From NCBI GenBank assembly GCA_024276425.1, contig JAJRXF010000175.1:1-55448 (forward strand): a stretch of 55,448 nt of DNA. The letters are read 5' to 3'. The position numbers and the translations under genes were made by a program. How positions within the stretch are numbered: position 1 is the stretch's first letter; every line of letters starts with the position of its first letter. This stretch comes from Actinomycetes bacterium. Lineage in GTDB: Bacteria; Actinomycetota; Acidimicrobiia; Acidimicrobiales; SZUA-35. Positions 24,799 to 34,071 of the stretch are shown one piece after another. The notes under the pieces are model-generated. The model did no database searches. It saw only the letters and a list, made by a program, of their open reading frames with translations, and was not told where the DNA came from.

Positions 24799-26022
24799 AT
24801 GGCTGAATCTGGCGAAGAAATTATCCGACTCGAAAACGTCTACAAAATTTTTGGGCCTCAGCCCCATGGTCGAGCCTTCGATCTCGCCAAGGCAGGTCTG
24901 AGCAAGAACGAGGTCCAGCGCCTCTCGGACCATGTCGTTGGTCTTCACGACGTCAACTTCACGGTGAACAAGGGTGAAATTTTCGTTGTCATGGGCCTAT
25001 CCGGGTCGGGTAAATCCACCGCAATTCGCATGGTCAACAAACTTCACGAGGTGACCTCAGGCCAGGTTTGGGTCGACGGAGTCGATGTGCAGACCCTGAG
25101 TGGGTCCGACCTCCAAGCCTTTCGTAGGGAGAAGATGGGCATGGTCTTCCAACACTTTGCCCTCTTCCCGCATCGCAACATCATCGACAACGTCGGCTAT
25201 GGCCTCAAGGTTCAGAAAGTTCCAAAGGCCCAACGAGATGTGGCCTCGATGCGAGCCCTGGCCCTCACTGGTTTGGAGGCGTACGCCCACAACGCTCCCA
25301 GCGAACTTTCCGGTGGTATGCAACAGCGAGTCGGCCTCGCTCGAGCCTTGGCCGCTGACCCGGACATCCTGCTGATGGACGAGGCCTTCAGTGCACTCGA
25401 TCCACTGATTCGCCGCCAAATGCAGGACGAGATGATGGAGATTCAAAACGAGCTCCACAAAACCATCCTCTTTATTACCCACGACCTCAACGAGGCGCTG
25501 CGCATTGGCGATCGGGTCTGCATCATGAAGGATGGCCGTGTGGTCCAAATCGGCACACCGGAGGAGATCCTGACCCAACCCGCCACCGGGTACGTGGCCG
25601 AATTCGTACAAGACGTCGACCAAGGACGGGTGATCGAGGTCCAAGAAGTCATGATGGATCCAATGCCTGTGGCCCTCAGTACCTCGATGTCTGACGCCCT
25701 CAACTCGCTTGGGGATCGGGCCGGAACCTTTGTCGTTGATGACAGTGGTCATCCCTCTGGCCTGATCACCAGCGCCGACATCGCCCTAGCACTCAATGTG
25801 GGCTCGACCAACCTGGTCCAAGCAATCCGCACCGATTTCGACCGCACCACTCCAACAGCGACCCTCAACGAGGTCTATGCCGCGGCAGGACGGGGCTTAC
25901 CTATTGCCGTGGTCGACAACTCCGGTGTCCTGGTTGGCAACCTCGATCCGCGCCTCATCATGGAAGAAATGGGTCGGGTTGAACAACTCATAGATGGCTT
26001 CGAGCGAGAGGTGTTCATGTAA
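24799..26022 (+). CDS. proV: Glycine betaine/proline-type ABC transporter ATPase with CBS domains
   Basis: 407 residues. Walker A GLSGSGKST is at 66-74, the signature LSGGMQQ at 170-176 and Walker B ILLMDE at 190-195. The long N-terminal helix before the core (GRAFDLAKAGLSKNEV) is typical of ProV/OpuAA. C-terminal residues of about 280-400 form a CBS pair, which in OpuA-type transporters senses ionic strength or nucleotides. The stop shares a base with the ATG of proW. Divergent from the small hypothetical gene, with a 168-bp promoter region. Confidence 0.94.
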   Translation: MAESGEEIIRLENVYKIFGPQPHGRAFDLAKAGLSKNEVQRLSDHVVGLHDVNFTVNKGEIFVVMGLSGSGKSTAIRMVNKLHEVTSGQVWVDGVDVQTLSGSDLQAFRREKMGMVFQHFALFPHRNIIDNVGYGLKVQKVPKAQRDVASMRALALTGLEAYAHNAPSELSGGMQQRVGLARALAADPDILLMDEAFSALDPLIRRQMQDEMMEIQNELHKTILFITHDLNEALRIGDRVCIMKDGRVVQIGTPEEILTQPATGYVAEFVQDVDQGRVIEVQEVMMDPMPVALSTSMSDALNSLGDRAGTFVVDDSGHPSGLITSADIALALNVGSTNLVQAIRTDFDRTTPTATLNEVYAAAGRGLPIAVVDNSGVLVGNLDPRLIMEEMGRVEQLIDGFEREVFM

Positions 26023-28133
26023 TGGGGGTCTACCAGTTAGCTCAGGAAACATCCAGCCCCGGCTTGTTTGACAACCGGGTACTGGACCAGTTCGAGATCC
26101 CCTTTGGGGCTTGGATTGACCAGTCCGTCGATTGGATCGATACCAAACTGGGGTGGCTCTTAAGCGCCATCGAGTGGCCGTTCTCCGTCCTGTTAAAGCT
26201 GGTGGTGGACGACTTCTTAGTCAAGCTTCCCTGGATCGTGGTGGTACTCGGCTTTTTCGTCCTCGGATCTCTCCTGCGCAACGTCAAGGTTGGAGCCTTT
26301 AGTGCCCTGGCTCTGGCCACGTGCGGGATCCTCGGGAATGCATACTGGATCGAGACGGCCAAGACCATTGGGTTTATCTTTGTCGCTGTTGTTCTCTCGG
26401 TCATTATTGGCGTACCCATCGGGGTGATGTGTGGGCGAGTGGATGCCATCTGGAAGGTGGTCAGACCCATCCTGGATGCTATGCAGGTGGTTCATTCCTT
26501 CGTCTACATGTTGCCGTTCATCTTCTTCTTCGGAATCGGCCCCACCTCGGCCACCATGGTGACGATGGTGTTCGCCCTCCCACCCCTTATCCGACTCACA
26601 AACCTGGGAATTCGCCAGGTTCCCGAGGACGTGGTCGAGGCCAGTCGGGCCTATGGCGCGCCAGAGAGTCGGGTCTTGTTCGATGTTCAGCTTCCGCTGG
26701 CTCGCCCGGCCATCATGACTGGCTTGAATCAGACTCTCCTGCTGGCCATTTCCATGTTAGGAATCGCCGCCATCATGGGAGCCGGTGGTTTGGGCCGCCT
26801 CCTCTTTCGGGCGCTGAGTAACCAGGACGTCAGCCTGGCCACTTCCGGTGGCCTTGCCTTCTTCCTCGTCGCCGTCGTCCTGGACCGGCTCTCCCAACCC
26901 GAGGATGGCGACGGCGGGAGCCTGGGTTCTCGTCTGCGCAGGGCATGGGCCCACCGTCAGGACCCCGAGGTACTGATCCCGGTAGAGAACCCCACGCCCT
27001 TGACCTCCCAGCCAGCGGGACCACGATTCGCCGAGGTTGGGGACGGGGAACAGCAATGGATGATCGTGACCGGCGTCGGTTCGCTCATTGGCATTCTTTC
27101 GGTTTTCCTTCCCTGGGTTAGTGATGCAGCCAAGCTTGGGTCATACGGTCGACGAATCGATGAATCACTCCCCGGTGAGACATTCAATGGGTTGGCAGCA
27201 TCGGGCGGTTCGTTCTTTGGTTACTTTGTCATCGCGTCCAGCCTTTTCATCCTCGGAGCGGTGGTTATGTCACGACGAACGCCTGGTCAAGGGCCCCGCT
27301 GGCTGGCCGCCGATGGGGCCATTATCGCATCACTTTTCATGTTGGCGACCACTCTGGGTTACGTGCTGGCAAGCCAGCCAGATACGGTCAATTCGGTCAC
27401 TAGGTTCGGTGTTTGGGTGGCTCTTGGAGGTTCGCTCATCACCACGGCCGCGTCGGCAATGTGGATCCGGGTCGCTCCCCACACCCCCCTTCATCCACTC
27501 ACTGCGGAGGTGTCCTGGGGCCGTGTACTGGCGGCGGCCGCCGCCGTGGTCGTCCTGGCCATTGGCTCAATCTCTGGCTGGAGTTTTGACTCCCGGGAGG
27601 ACGTGGTCTTTAGCCCCGAACTGCAAGCCCAAATCGATGACCTGAAACAACAGGCGGCAGACGACCCCAGTCAAGCTGGGCCCATCGGGGCCGAACTTTC
27701 CTCCCTGGTGGCCAGCGCCACCAATACCGGTGTCATTATCACCGATGGGGTGAGAAGCAGCGGGACCGGTCTAGGGATTTGGACCCTTGTTTTTGGGGCC
27801 CTCGGTTTAGCCGCCACCGTTCCGGCTTCGGGGGTGCTCGGACGTAACGACCACTCCGAATGGGTCTGGAGCGCGGTAGCCGCAGGTTTGGGACTTGGTA
27901 CCGCAGGCATCGCCGCCGGTTGGATTGCTACCCTGGTCCGCAGCGCTGATCCAAACTATGTGAGTGGTGTCGGGTCCTTTCTCACGTTCCTGGGTGGCAT
28001 GTTCATCGTGGCTGCCGCCGGACCGGTACTCAAGGAGTTCCGTCGAGAACGGGTCTATGACGACCTTCCCTCCATCGACACCATTCTGGATCTGACCGAA
28101 AAGGCCGATTCTCCGGAGTTGATCAGCGGCTAA
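26022..28133 (+). CDS. proW: Glycine betaine transporter permease (ProW) with a large extra C-terminal membrane domain
   Basis: 703 residues, about twice the usual ProW length. Residues 1 to about 295 are a standard ProW/OpuAB permease with the EAA-type loop EDVVEASRAYGAPESRVLFDVQLPLARP. Residues of about 340-690 add roughly eight further hydrophobic segments in two groups, separated by a soluble loop near 520-565, with no family I recognise. The frame is continuous and has no internal start signal I can see. Translationally coupled to proV. The extension could be a regulatory or sensor module, or an assembly partner. Confidence 0.88.
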   Translation: MGVYQLAQETSSPGLFDNRVLDQFEIPFGAWIDQSVDWIDTKLGWLLSAIEWPFSVLLKLVVDDFLVKLPWIVVVLGFFVLGSLLRNVKVGAFSALALATCGILGNAYWIETAKTIGFIFVAVVLSVIIGVPIGVMCGRVDAIWKVVRPILDAMQVVHSFVYMLPFIFFFGIGPTSATMVTMVFALPPLIRLTNLGIRQVPEDVVEASRAYGAPESRVLFDVQLPLARPAIMTGLNQTLLLAISMLGIAAIMGAGGLGRLLFRALSNQDVSLATSGGLAFFLVAVVLDRLSQPEDGDGGSLGSRLRRAWAHRQDPEVLIPVENPTPLTSQPAGPRFAEVGDGEQQWMIVTGVGSLIGILSVFLPWVSDAAKLGSYGRRIDESLPGETFNGLAASGGSFFGYFVIASSLFILGAVVMSRRTPGQGPRWLAADGAIIASLFMLATTLGYVLASQPDTVNSVTRFGVWVALGGSLITTAASAMWIRVAPHTPLHPLTAEVSWGRVLAAAAAVVVLAIGSISGWSFDSREDVVFSPELQAQIDDLKQQAADDPSQAGPIGAELSSLVASATNTGVIITDGVRSSGTGLGIWTLVFGALGLAATVPASGVLGRNDHSEWVWSAVAAGLGLGTAGIAAGWIATLVRSADPNYVSGVGSFLTFLGGMFIVAAAGPVLKEFRRERVYDDLPSIDTILDLTEKADSPELISG

Positions 28134-28149
28134 CGAAACAGCCGTTAGG

Positions 28150-28184
28150 GTGCCGTAATACGGAACGAGACCGCATAGCGGAAC
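28150..28184. promoter_or_regulatory. Tandem operator: two 17-bp palindromes with 18-bp spacing
   Basis: GTGCCGTAATACGGAAC (28150-28166) matches the consensus GTNCYGYANNRYGGAAC completely, and AGACCGCATAGCGGAAC (28168-28184) matches except for its first two bases. The pair lies between the proW stop and the LysR start, in the presumed promoter of the LysR-GFA-MFS operon. Spacing is identical to the pairs at 18655 and 35762. Confidence 0.7.
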
Positions 28185-28238
28185 ACTATTCGCCTCGTTG
28201 TGGTGGTTCACCTTGAGGAGACCTGCAATACTTTGCCA

Positions 28239-29129
28239 ATGCGACTCGACATTGATTCGCTCCGAGCATTCAGAGCCATCGTGGAGTCTGGAAGTTTCAC
28301 GGGGGCGGCAGCCCAGCTGTACTGCACCCAATCGGCGGTCAGTTGGAAGATCAAGAGACTGGAAGAGCGGCTTGGTCACCCCCTGCTCATTCGCAACAAT
28401 AAGGGGATCACCCTGACCACTATTGGTGAGAATCTCCTAGTTCACGCCGATCGAATTCTGGAAGCTCACGATGCTGCCGTTGCCAGCCTCGAACTCACCG
28501 AGCTTTCCGGAACCATTCGTTTAGGCTGCAACGACGAGCCCATCCTCAGCGAAATGGCCTCGATTCTGCAGGAATTTCGAACCAAGCATCCCAAGATCGG
28601 AATTCACACCAAGATAGGGCTCAGTACGGTGATCCGAGCCAGCCTCCGAGACGGCGAACTCGATCTGGCCCTGGTGCAGGTCATCGGCGACGAGCTTGAC
28701 CAAGACGACATCATCTTGCGCCGCGATCGACTGGCGTGGTGTGTGTCACCAGACCTTGACCTGACCGAGGACGAGCCCGTGCCACTTATCACCTACGGTC
28801 CACGATGCGTCTATCGACCAGTGGCCGAAGACCTCCTGCGCCAGGCAGGGCGAGATTTTGAGATTAGCCTCGAATGCGATTCTAGTAGTGGGGTCATGGC
28901 AGCCGTTACCGCTGGGCTGGGAGTGAGTGTCCTCAACCGAAGCCACCCAATGGCACCGCCCCAGGACAGATACTGGATCAACCACAACCTGCCGGAAGGA
29001 CTTCCGGATGTAAAGTTCGTTGCCCGTCGGAGCGCCAGGACACGCGATCCCGCAGTTCGGGCGTTAGAGGAGGCCCTAGTCGAGGGTGTGCGCGATGGCG
29101 CAGTTTTGACCCAACCCACCCAGCCATGA
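28239..29129 (+). CDS. LysR-family transcriptional regulator
   Basis: 296 residues from ATG 28239 (MRLDIDSLRAFRAIVESGSFTG). The N-terminal HTH (TGAAAQLYCTQSAVSWKIKRLEERLG) and the effector domain are clear. The GAGGAG at 28215-28220 is rather far from this ATG; TTG 28233 is an alternative start. It overlaps the decayed GFA-family gene by four bases, and an MFS gene follows. The tandem palindromes just upstream suggest it is itself under another regulator. Confidence 0.86.
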   Translation: MRLDIDSLRAFRAIVESGSFTGAAAQLYCTQSAVSWKIKRLEERLGHPLLIRNNKGITLTTIGENLLVHADRILEAHDAAVASLELTELSGTIRLGCNDEPILSEMASILQEFRTKHPKIGIHTKIGLSTVIRASLRDGELDLALVQVIGDELDQDDIILRRDRLAWCVSPDLDLTEDEPVPLITYGPRCVYRPVAEDLLRQAGRDFEISLECDSSSGVMAAVTAGLGVSVLNRSHPMAPPQDRYWINHNLPEGLPDVKFVARRSARTRDPAVRALEEALVEGVRDGAVLTQPTQP

Positions 29130-29423
29130 CCCAACCCACGTCAACCGGGGGATGCGCTTGTGGCGGGGTCCGCTACCTCATCGCCACCCAGCCTCGAAAT
29201 GTGGCCAACTGCCACTGTGAGCCTTGCCGCAGGATCACCGGCCATTTCATGGCCGCCACGGCCGCTCCGACCAGCGCCGTAACCCTAAGCTCAGACACAA
29301 CTCTGCGTTGGTATGACTCTGCGTTGGTATGACTCAACTAACACCGTGCAATATGGCTTCTGCGATCCCCAGATCGAAACGATCGCTGGCGACCGGACCC
29401 TGCCACCCGACAACCAGACGTAG
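29126..29423 (+). pseudogene. GFA-family (CENP-V/GFA zinc domain) gene disrupted by a 16-bp tandem duplication
   Basis: The start ATG overlaps the LysR stop. The first 60 codons show the GFA fold start: GGCACGGVRY with Cys10/Cys12 and NCHCEPCRR with Cys29/Cys31/Cys34. A 16-bp duplication at 29301-29332 then shifts the frame to a TGA at 29330-29332. Removing one copy restores LRWYDSTNTVQYGFCDPQ and runs to TAG 29421-29423. Even then the usual second Cys of the GFCxxCG motif and about 30 C-terminal residues are missing, so a further deletion is likely. Probably non-functional. Confidence 0.75.
29301..29332 (+). repeat. Perfect 16-bp tandem duplication
   Basis: CTCTGCGTTGGTATGA occurs twice back to back (29301-29316 and 29317-29332). 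Sixteen is not a multiple of three, so the duplication shifts the reading frame of the GFA-family gene and brings in the premature TGA. Confidence 0.95.
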
Positions 29424-29435
29424 CCAAGGCCGACA

Positions 29436-30755
29436 ATGAGCCAGGAAATTCCTCCCAAAGGCGCCGATGCTGGCCACGCCGGCGAAACTATCGATGTCGA
29501 TGCGGGGCCCTGGATACCTCGGTCCTCCACGGCCGCTGCCACCTGGGCACTCTTCCTTGGGCTTGGCCTGATCATGGTCGGAAACGGACTCAATGGGTCG
29601 GTTCTAGGCCTACGAGCCCAAGCCGAGGGGTTCGGAACTGAGATCACCGGTTTGATCATGGCCAGCTACTTCCTTGGCTTCTTGGCCGGAACCAAGTACG
29701 CCGAACACGCCCTCAAGAACGTCGGCCACATTAGGGTTTTCGCTGCCCTGGCCTCGGGGGCCTCCACTGTGGTTCTGATACAGGCTATTTCCGTCGCTCC
29801 CCTCACCTGGGCAATCACCCGATTCCTCTTTGGGGCCTGTCTCGCCGGAATCTACGTCGTTGTCGAGTCCTGGCTCAACGACATGGCGACGAACCAAACG
29901 CGGGGCCGCATCTTGAGTGTCTACATGATTGTTAGCATGGGGGGCATCGGGCTCGGCCAACTCATGCTTGCCATCGAGGATCGCTCGGGTTTCCGCCTCT
30001 TCATCTTTGTGTCGGTTCTCGTTTCGATGTCGCTACTGCCAGTGACCCTTTCCGCTAGCACCACACCTCCCTTAGTCGTGCCCGAACCGATGCCGCTTCG
30101 ACAACTTCTGAGGATTGTTCCCACCGGGGTTGTCTCCTCGTTCTGGACCGGAGCTGCCGCTGGCGTTGTGATGGGCATGGGTGCCTTCTATGGATCTCTT
30201 AGCGGAATGAGCCCGGGTCAGATTTCGGTTTTCGTATCCGCACCGATACTGGGTGCTTTGGTGTTTCAATGGCCGATCGGTTGGGTGTCCGATCGAGCTC
30301 CGCGACGCGGCGTGATGCTGGCGGTCGCCGCAGGCGGACTGACCGCCTCCCTGCTCTTACTCCTAGTCGACCCAAAGTCCGACGTGGCCGTCGTCTTGAT
30401 GTTTTTTCTTGGTGGAGCGATGTTCCCGCTGTATTCCCTCACCATTGCCTACACCAACGACTGGATCCGCCCGGAAGAGATTCTGGGGGCCAGTGCCACA
30501 CTGATTCGCGTGAATGGCAGCGGCGCAGTCGTCGGGCCGGTCGTGGTTGCCATCTTGATGGCAGCGGCTGGGGCATCCTTCTTCTACTGGACCCTGGCTG
30601 GGGTGCACGCCATCGTGGCGAGCTACGTCCTCATGCGAATTATCGTGAGAGATCCGCTCCCAGTTGACGCCCAGCGAAAGTATGTGGCCTTCCCCCTACG
30701 GGCGCTAGCCGGTGCGACCGGACTCCTACCCCGACGGCGGCGTTCTAGTCGCTAG
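29436..30755 (+). CDS. Major facilitator superfamily transporter
   Basis: 439 residues with about twelve membrane helices. It has an MFS-type loop (SDRAPRRG) between helices 8 and 9, and a fold similar to the YcaD/TsgA group. Substrate unknown; its position between a LysR regulator and choline dehydrogenase suggests an organic-amine or related solute. It follows the decayed GFA gene by 12 bp and converges on betA with a 32-bp gap. Confidence 0.85.
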   Translation: MSQEIPPKGADAGHAGETIDVDAGPWIPRSSTAAATWALFLGLGLIMVGNGLNGSVLGLRAQAEGFGTEITGLIMASYFLGFLAGTKYAEHALKNVGHIRVFAALASGASTVVLIQAISVAPLTWAITRFLFGACLAGIYVVVESWLNDMATNQTRGRILSVYMIVSMGGIGLGQLMLAIEDRSGFRLFIFVSVLVSMSLLPVTLSASTTPPLVVPEPMPLRQLLRIVPTGVVSSFWTGAAAGVVMGMGAFYGSLSGMSPGQISVFVSAPILGALVFQWPIGWVSDRAPRRGVMLAVAAGGLTASLLLLLVDPKSDVAVVLMFFLGGAMFPLYSLTIAYTNDWIRPEEILGASATLIRVNGSGAVVGPVVVAILMAAAGASFFYWTLAGVHAIVASYVLMRIIVRDPLPVDAQRKYVAFPLRALAGATGLLPRRRRSSR

Positions 30756-30787
30756 CTCGAACAGACCAACAATCGACCGGGTCACCA

Positions 30788-32428
30788 TCATGCCCGGAAG
30801 AAGTCAACCGTTTCGGGCATCAACGGAGTATTCCCCAGAATGAGATCGGCAGCCTTTTCGGCCACCATCATGACCGGAGCGTAGATGTTTCCATTGGTCA
30901 CATAGGGCATGGACGAGGCGTCCACCACCCGCAGGCCTTCGGTCCCACGAACCCTCATGGTCCGAGGGTCAAGCACCGAAAGCTCATCGGTGCCCATCCT
31001 GGTGGTGCAGGAGGGGTGCAGGGCCGTCTCGCCGTCTTGGCGTACCCAATCAAGGATCTGCTCATCGGTCTCAACTTCGGGACCGGGGGAGACCTCGCCC
31101 TTGTTGTATCGATCAAAGGCTGGCTGAGTCAAAATATTGCGGGCATGGCGAACGGCTTCCACCCATTCTCCTCTGTCCTGATCGGTCGACAGGTAGTTGA
31201 AAACCAGCTTCGGCTTGTCCTTGGGGTCGGTACTTCGAATCTTGACCGAACCCCGAGAGTCCGAATACATCGGCCCGATGTGAACCTGGTAGCCATGGCC
31301 GCCCTCGGGCACTGAGCCGTCATAGCGAACGGCAATGGGAAGAAAGTGGAACATGAGGTTGGGGTAGGCGACCTCATCGTTGGACCGGATAAAACCCCCG
31401 GCCTCAAAGTGGCTGGTCGCCGCCGGACCACGACGAAAGAGCCATTGCAACCCAATGAAGGGTTTACGCCAGTGGGCCAGGTACGGGGCCATCGACACCG
31501 GCTCTTTGCAGCCGTACTGGACATACACCTCAAGATGGTCCTGCAAGTTTTGCCCGACCCCTGGAACGTCGGCCACCACATCAATGCCAAGCTGTTCAAG
31601 ATCATCAGCCGCGCCAACTCCCGAAAGTTGCAGCAACTGGGGGGTATTGATGGCTCCACCACATGAGATGATTTCGGCTCCGCGATAGGTCGTTGTCTTG
31701 CCTCGGCTAACAACCTCTACCCCGGTTGCCCGGTTTCCATCAAAGACGATCCGGGTGGTAAAGGCTCGGGTCTGAACTTCGAGGTTGTCCCGATCCATCA
31801 CCGGATATAGATAGGCCCGAGCTGCACTAAGACGTCGGCCACGCAAACGGTTGGCATCAAAGGCCGCAAACCCTTCTTGTTGATAGCCGTTGACATCCTT
31901 GGTGATGGGATGACCGGCCTGTTGGCAGGCAGCGAAAAAGGCCTGGAAGAGTGGTGAGGTTGCCGGACCACGCTCCATCACCAGCGGCCCCTCGATCCCT
32001 CGGTAGGCATCCCCACCAGCCAGGCAGGTTTCCATGCGTTTGAAGTACGGTAGACAGTGGGCGTAGTCCCAGCTTTCCATACCAGGATCGGCCGCCCAGC
32101 GCTCAAAATCCAGTGGGTTCCCTCGCTGGAAAATCATGCCATTTATGGAGGAGGACCCACCAAGCACCTTGCCCCTCGCGTGATAGATCCTGCGACCGCC
32201 CATATGTGGTTCGGGTTCAGACTCATACTTCCAATCATAAAACCGGCTACCGATGGGATAGGTCAGAGCCGCCGGCATGTGGATGAAGACGTCCCACTTG
32301 TAGTCGGGTCGTCCGGCCTCCAGAACCAGTACATCATTGGTGGGGTCCTCACTGAGTCGGTTGGCCAGCGCGCACCCGGCCGATCCGCCGCCAACAATGA
32401 TGTAGTCGTACTTCTTCGTTGAACTCAT
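30788..32428 (-). CDS. betA: Choline dehydrogenase-type GMC oxidoreductase
   Basis: 546 residues. The FAD motif GGGSAG is at the N-terminus ([19 protein letters not shown]), the GMC signature 1 region [14 protein letters not shown] follows, and the C-terminus has [10 protein letters not shown] with the active-site His and [21 protein letters not shown]. This is the BetA pattern: choline to betaine aldehyde, and often on to glycine betaine, using a membrane electron acceptor. No betB aldehyde dehydrogenase is in the window. It lies 65 bp downstream of the MttB-type gene and is probably the last gene of the corrinoid operon. Confidence 0.86.
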   Translation of the reverse strand: MSSTKKYDYIIVGGGSAGCALANRLSEDPTNDVLVLEAGRPDYKWDVFIHMPAALTYPIGSRFYDWKYESEPEPHMGGRRIYHARGKVLGGSSSINGMIFQRGNPLDFERWAADPGMESWDYAHCLPYFKRMETCLAGGDAYRGIEGPLVMERGPATSPLFQAFFAACQQAGHPITKDVNGYQQEGFAAFDANRLRGRRLSAARAYLYPVMDRDNLEVQTRAFTTRIVFDGNRATGVEVVSRGKTTTYRGAEIISCGGAINTPQLLQLSGVGAADDLEQLGIDVVADVPGVGQNLQDHLEVYVQYGCKEPVSMAPYLAHWRKPFIGLQWLFRRGPAATSHFEAGGFIRSNDEVAYPNLMFHFLPIAVRYDGSVPEGGHGYQVHIGPMYSDSRGSVKIRSTDPKDKPKLVFNYLSTDQDRGEWVEAVRHARNILTQPAFDRYNKGEVSPGPEVETDEQILDWVRQDGETALHPSCTTRMGTDELSVLDPRTMRVRGTEGLRVVDASSMPYVTNGNIYAPVMMVAEKAADLILGNTPLMPETVDFFRA

Positions 32429-32493
32429 CGCCTCTGGCGGTCCTTCGGTCAGGAGGTGGTTTTGAGTGTCTGTGCCCCATTACCGCACGCTTG

Positions 32494-34050
32494 TTAGTAC
32501 AACGCGTCCGGCATCTCCGACTTTCGTTTCCCAACATAGTCCTGGAGTTCAGCATCAATTGCCGCATCAAGGGGTGGTGCCTCATAGTCGGCCAGAAGTT
32601 GTTTCCAGCGGATGTTAGCTCGCTGGGCCGCATCGAGCCTGCCATCTTCTTCCCATTGTTCAAAGCTGTTGTTGTCGGCGATTTTTGATCGATAAAACGC
32701 AGTTTCGAAGTTCTGAAGGGTGTGGTCATTGCCAAGGAAATGTTGCCCGGCCGGATTGGTTCGGAACGCATCCATGGCTTGGCCATTCTCGGACATGTCT
32801 ATCCCCTTCGCGTACACCCCCATCATTCCTAGCTGGTCGGCATCCATGATGAGTTTCTCATATCCGAGACTTAAGCCTCCCTCCAGCCACCCAGCAGCAT
32901 GAAGAACAAAATTCACTCCGGCGTTCACCGTTGGGTGCAAGGTAGAGGCCGACTCATACGCCGCTTGAGCATCGGGAATCTTGGAGGCGGTGAATTGACC
33001 ACCCGAGCGAAAGGGAACCCCCAGGCGTCTGGCCAGGCCAGCCATGACATAGATAGCTTGGCCAGCTTCGGGTGTTCCGAAGGTCGGTGCGCCGGTCGCC
33101 ATGGACATGGAGGAGGCGAAGGTGCCAAAGACCACGGGGGCACCGGGCCGAACCAGTTGATAGTAGGCCATGCCCGATAGGGCTTCGGCCAGAGCCTGTG
33201 CAGCCAGGGCAGCGATCGTTACTGGTGACATTGCCCCGGCCAGAATGAAGGGGGACAGGATCGAGGCTTGGTTGGCCTTGGCGTAGACCGTGGCCGCTCC
33301 CAGCATGGTGGCATCCCACCGCAGAGGGGAGGATGCATTAATCAATGAGGTCATGACCGTGCGGTCTTGCAGGTCCCCACCAAAGGCAATCCGCGATAGC
33401 TCAACCGAATCGATTGCTCGCTCGGTGGCCGTAACCGAACCCATGTAACCCTTGTCGGAATACTTGATGTGGGAGTACACCATGTCCAGGTGCCGCTTGT
33501 TGACAGGAACATCAACTGGCTCACAAACCGTGCCACCCGAATGATGGAGATGGGGCAAGGAGTAGGTCAGCTTCACCACGTTCCGGAAGTCTTCCAGGGT
33601 GGCATAACGTCGCCCTCGATCAAGATCCATCACAAACGGGGAACCATAGTTGGGAGCAAAAACGGTGCTGTTATCCCCGATCTTGACGTTGTGTGCTGGG
33701 TTCCTCGCGTGCTGGATGAAGCTCTGCGGGGCGTTCGCCTGGACAATTCTGCGGCACATCCCCTTGGGGAAGTGAACCACCTCGCCGCGCACCTCCGCAC
33801 CGGCCTCGCGCCATAAATCCAGCGCCGATGGAAAGCCCTGAAAGGCAACACCAACCTCTTCCAGGATTATCTCGGCGTTCGTTTCGATCTGGGCATAGCC
33901 TGCCTCGTCCAACATGTCAACGGCGGGCAGGGTGCGCTCAAGATAGGCCACCGATTGCTCGGTGGAAGATACGCGGGCGGCCTGGCGCCCGCGACGACCT
34001 CCAGAGCGTCGGCGACGAGGTTTGGCCGGTGTTTGATCGGGTCTAGTCAC
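32494..34050 (-). CDS. mtgB: MttB-family methyltransferase without pyrrolysine, probable glycine betaine:corrinoid methyltransferase
   Basis: 518 residues from GTG 34050, preceded by AAGGAG. A basic N-terminus is followed by the trimethylamine-methyltransferase-like TIM barrel (NYGSPFVMDLDRGRRYATLEDF, FGTPEAGQAIY, VNAGVNFVLHAAGWLEGG). The frame has no in-frame amber, so the pyrrolysine of archaeal MttB is absent; characterised non-Pyl members demethylate glycine betaine, carnitine or related compounds. With the adjacent methyl-THF:corrinoid methyltransferase and corrinoid protein it forms a complete demethylation set. Glycine betaine is inferred from the neighbourhood. Confidence 0.84.
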   Translation of the reverse strand: MTRPDQTPAKPRRRRSGGRRGRQAARVSSTEQSVAYLERTLPAVDMLDEAGYAQIETNAEIILEEVGVAFQGFPSALDLWREAGAEVRGEVVHFPKGMCRRIVQANAPQSFIQHARNPAHNVKIGDNSTVFAPNYGSPFVMDLDRGRRYATLEDFRNVVKLTYSLPHLHHSGGTVCEPVDVPVNKRHLDMVYSHIKYSDKGYMGSVTATERAIDSVELSRIAFGGDLQDRTVMTSLINASSPLRWDATMLGAATVYAKANQASILSPFILAGAMSPVTIAALAAQALAEALSGMAYYQLVRPGAPVVFGTFASSMSMATGAPTFGTPEAGQAIYVMAGLARRLGVPFRSGGQFTASKIPDAQAAYESASTLHPTVNAGVNFVLHAAGWLEGGLSLGYEKLIMDADQLGMMGVYAKGIDMSENGQAMDAFRTNPAGQHFLGNDHTLQNFETAFYRSKIADNNSFEQWEEDGRLDAAQRANIRWKQLLADYEAPPLDAAIDAELQDYVGKRKSEMPDALY

Positions 34051-34071
34051 CGCTGTTCTCCTTGTCCGAAT

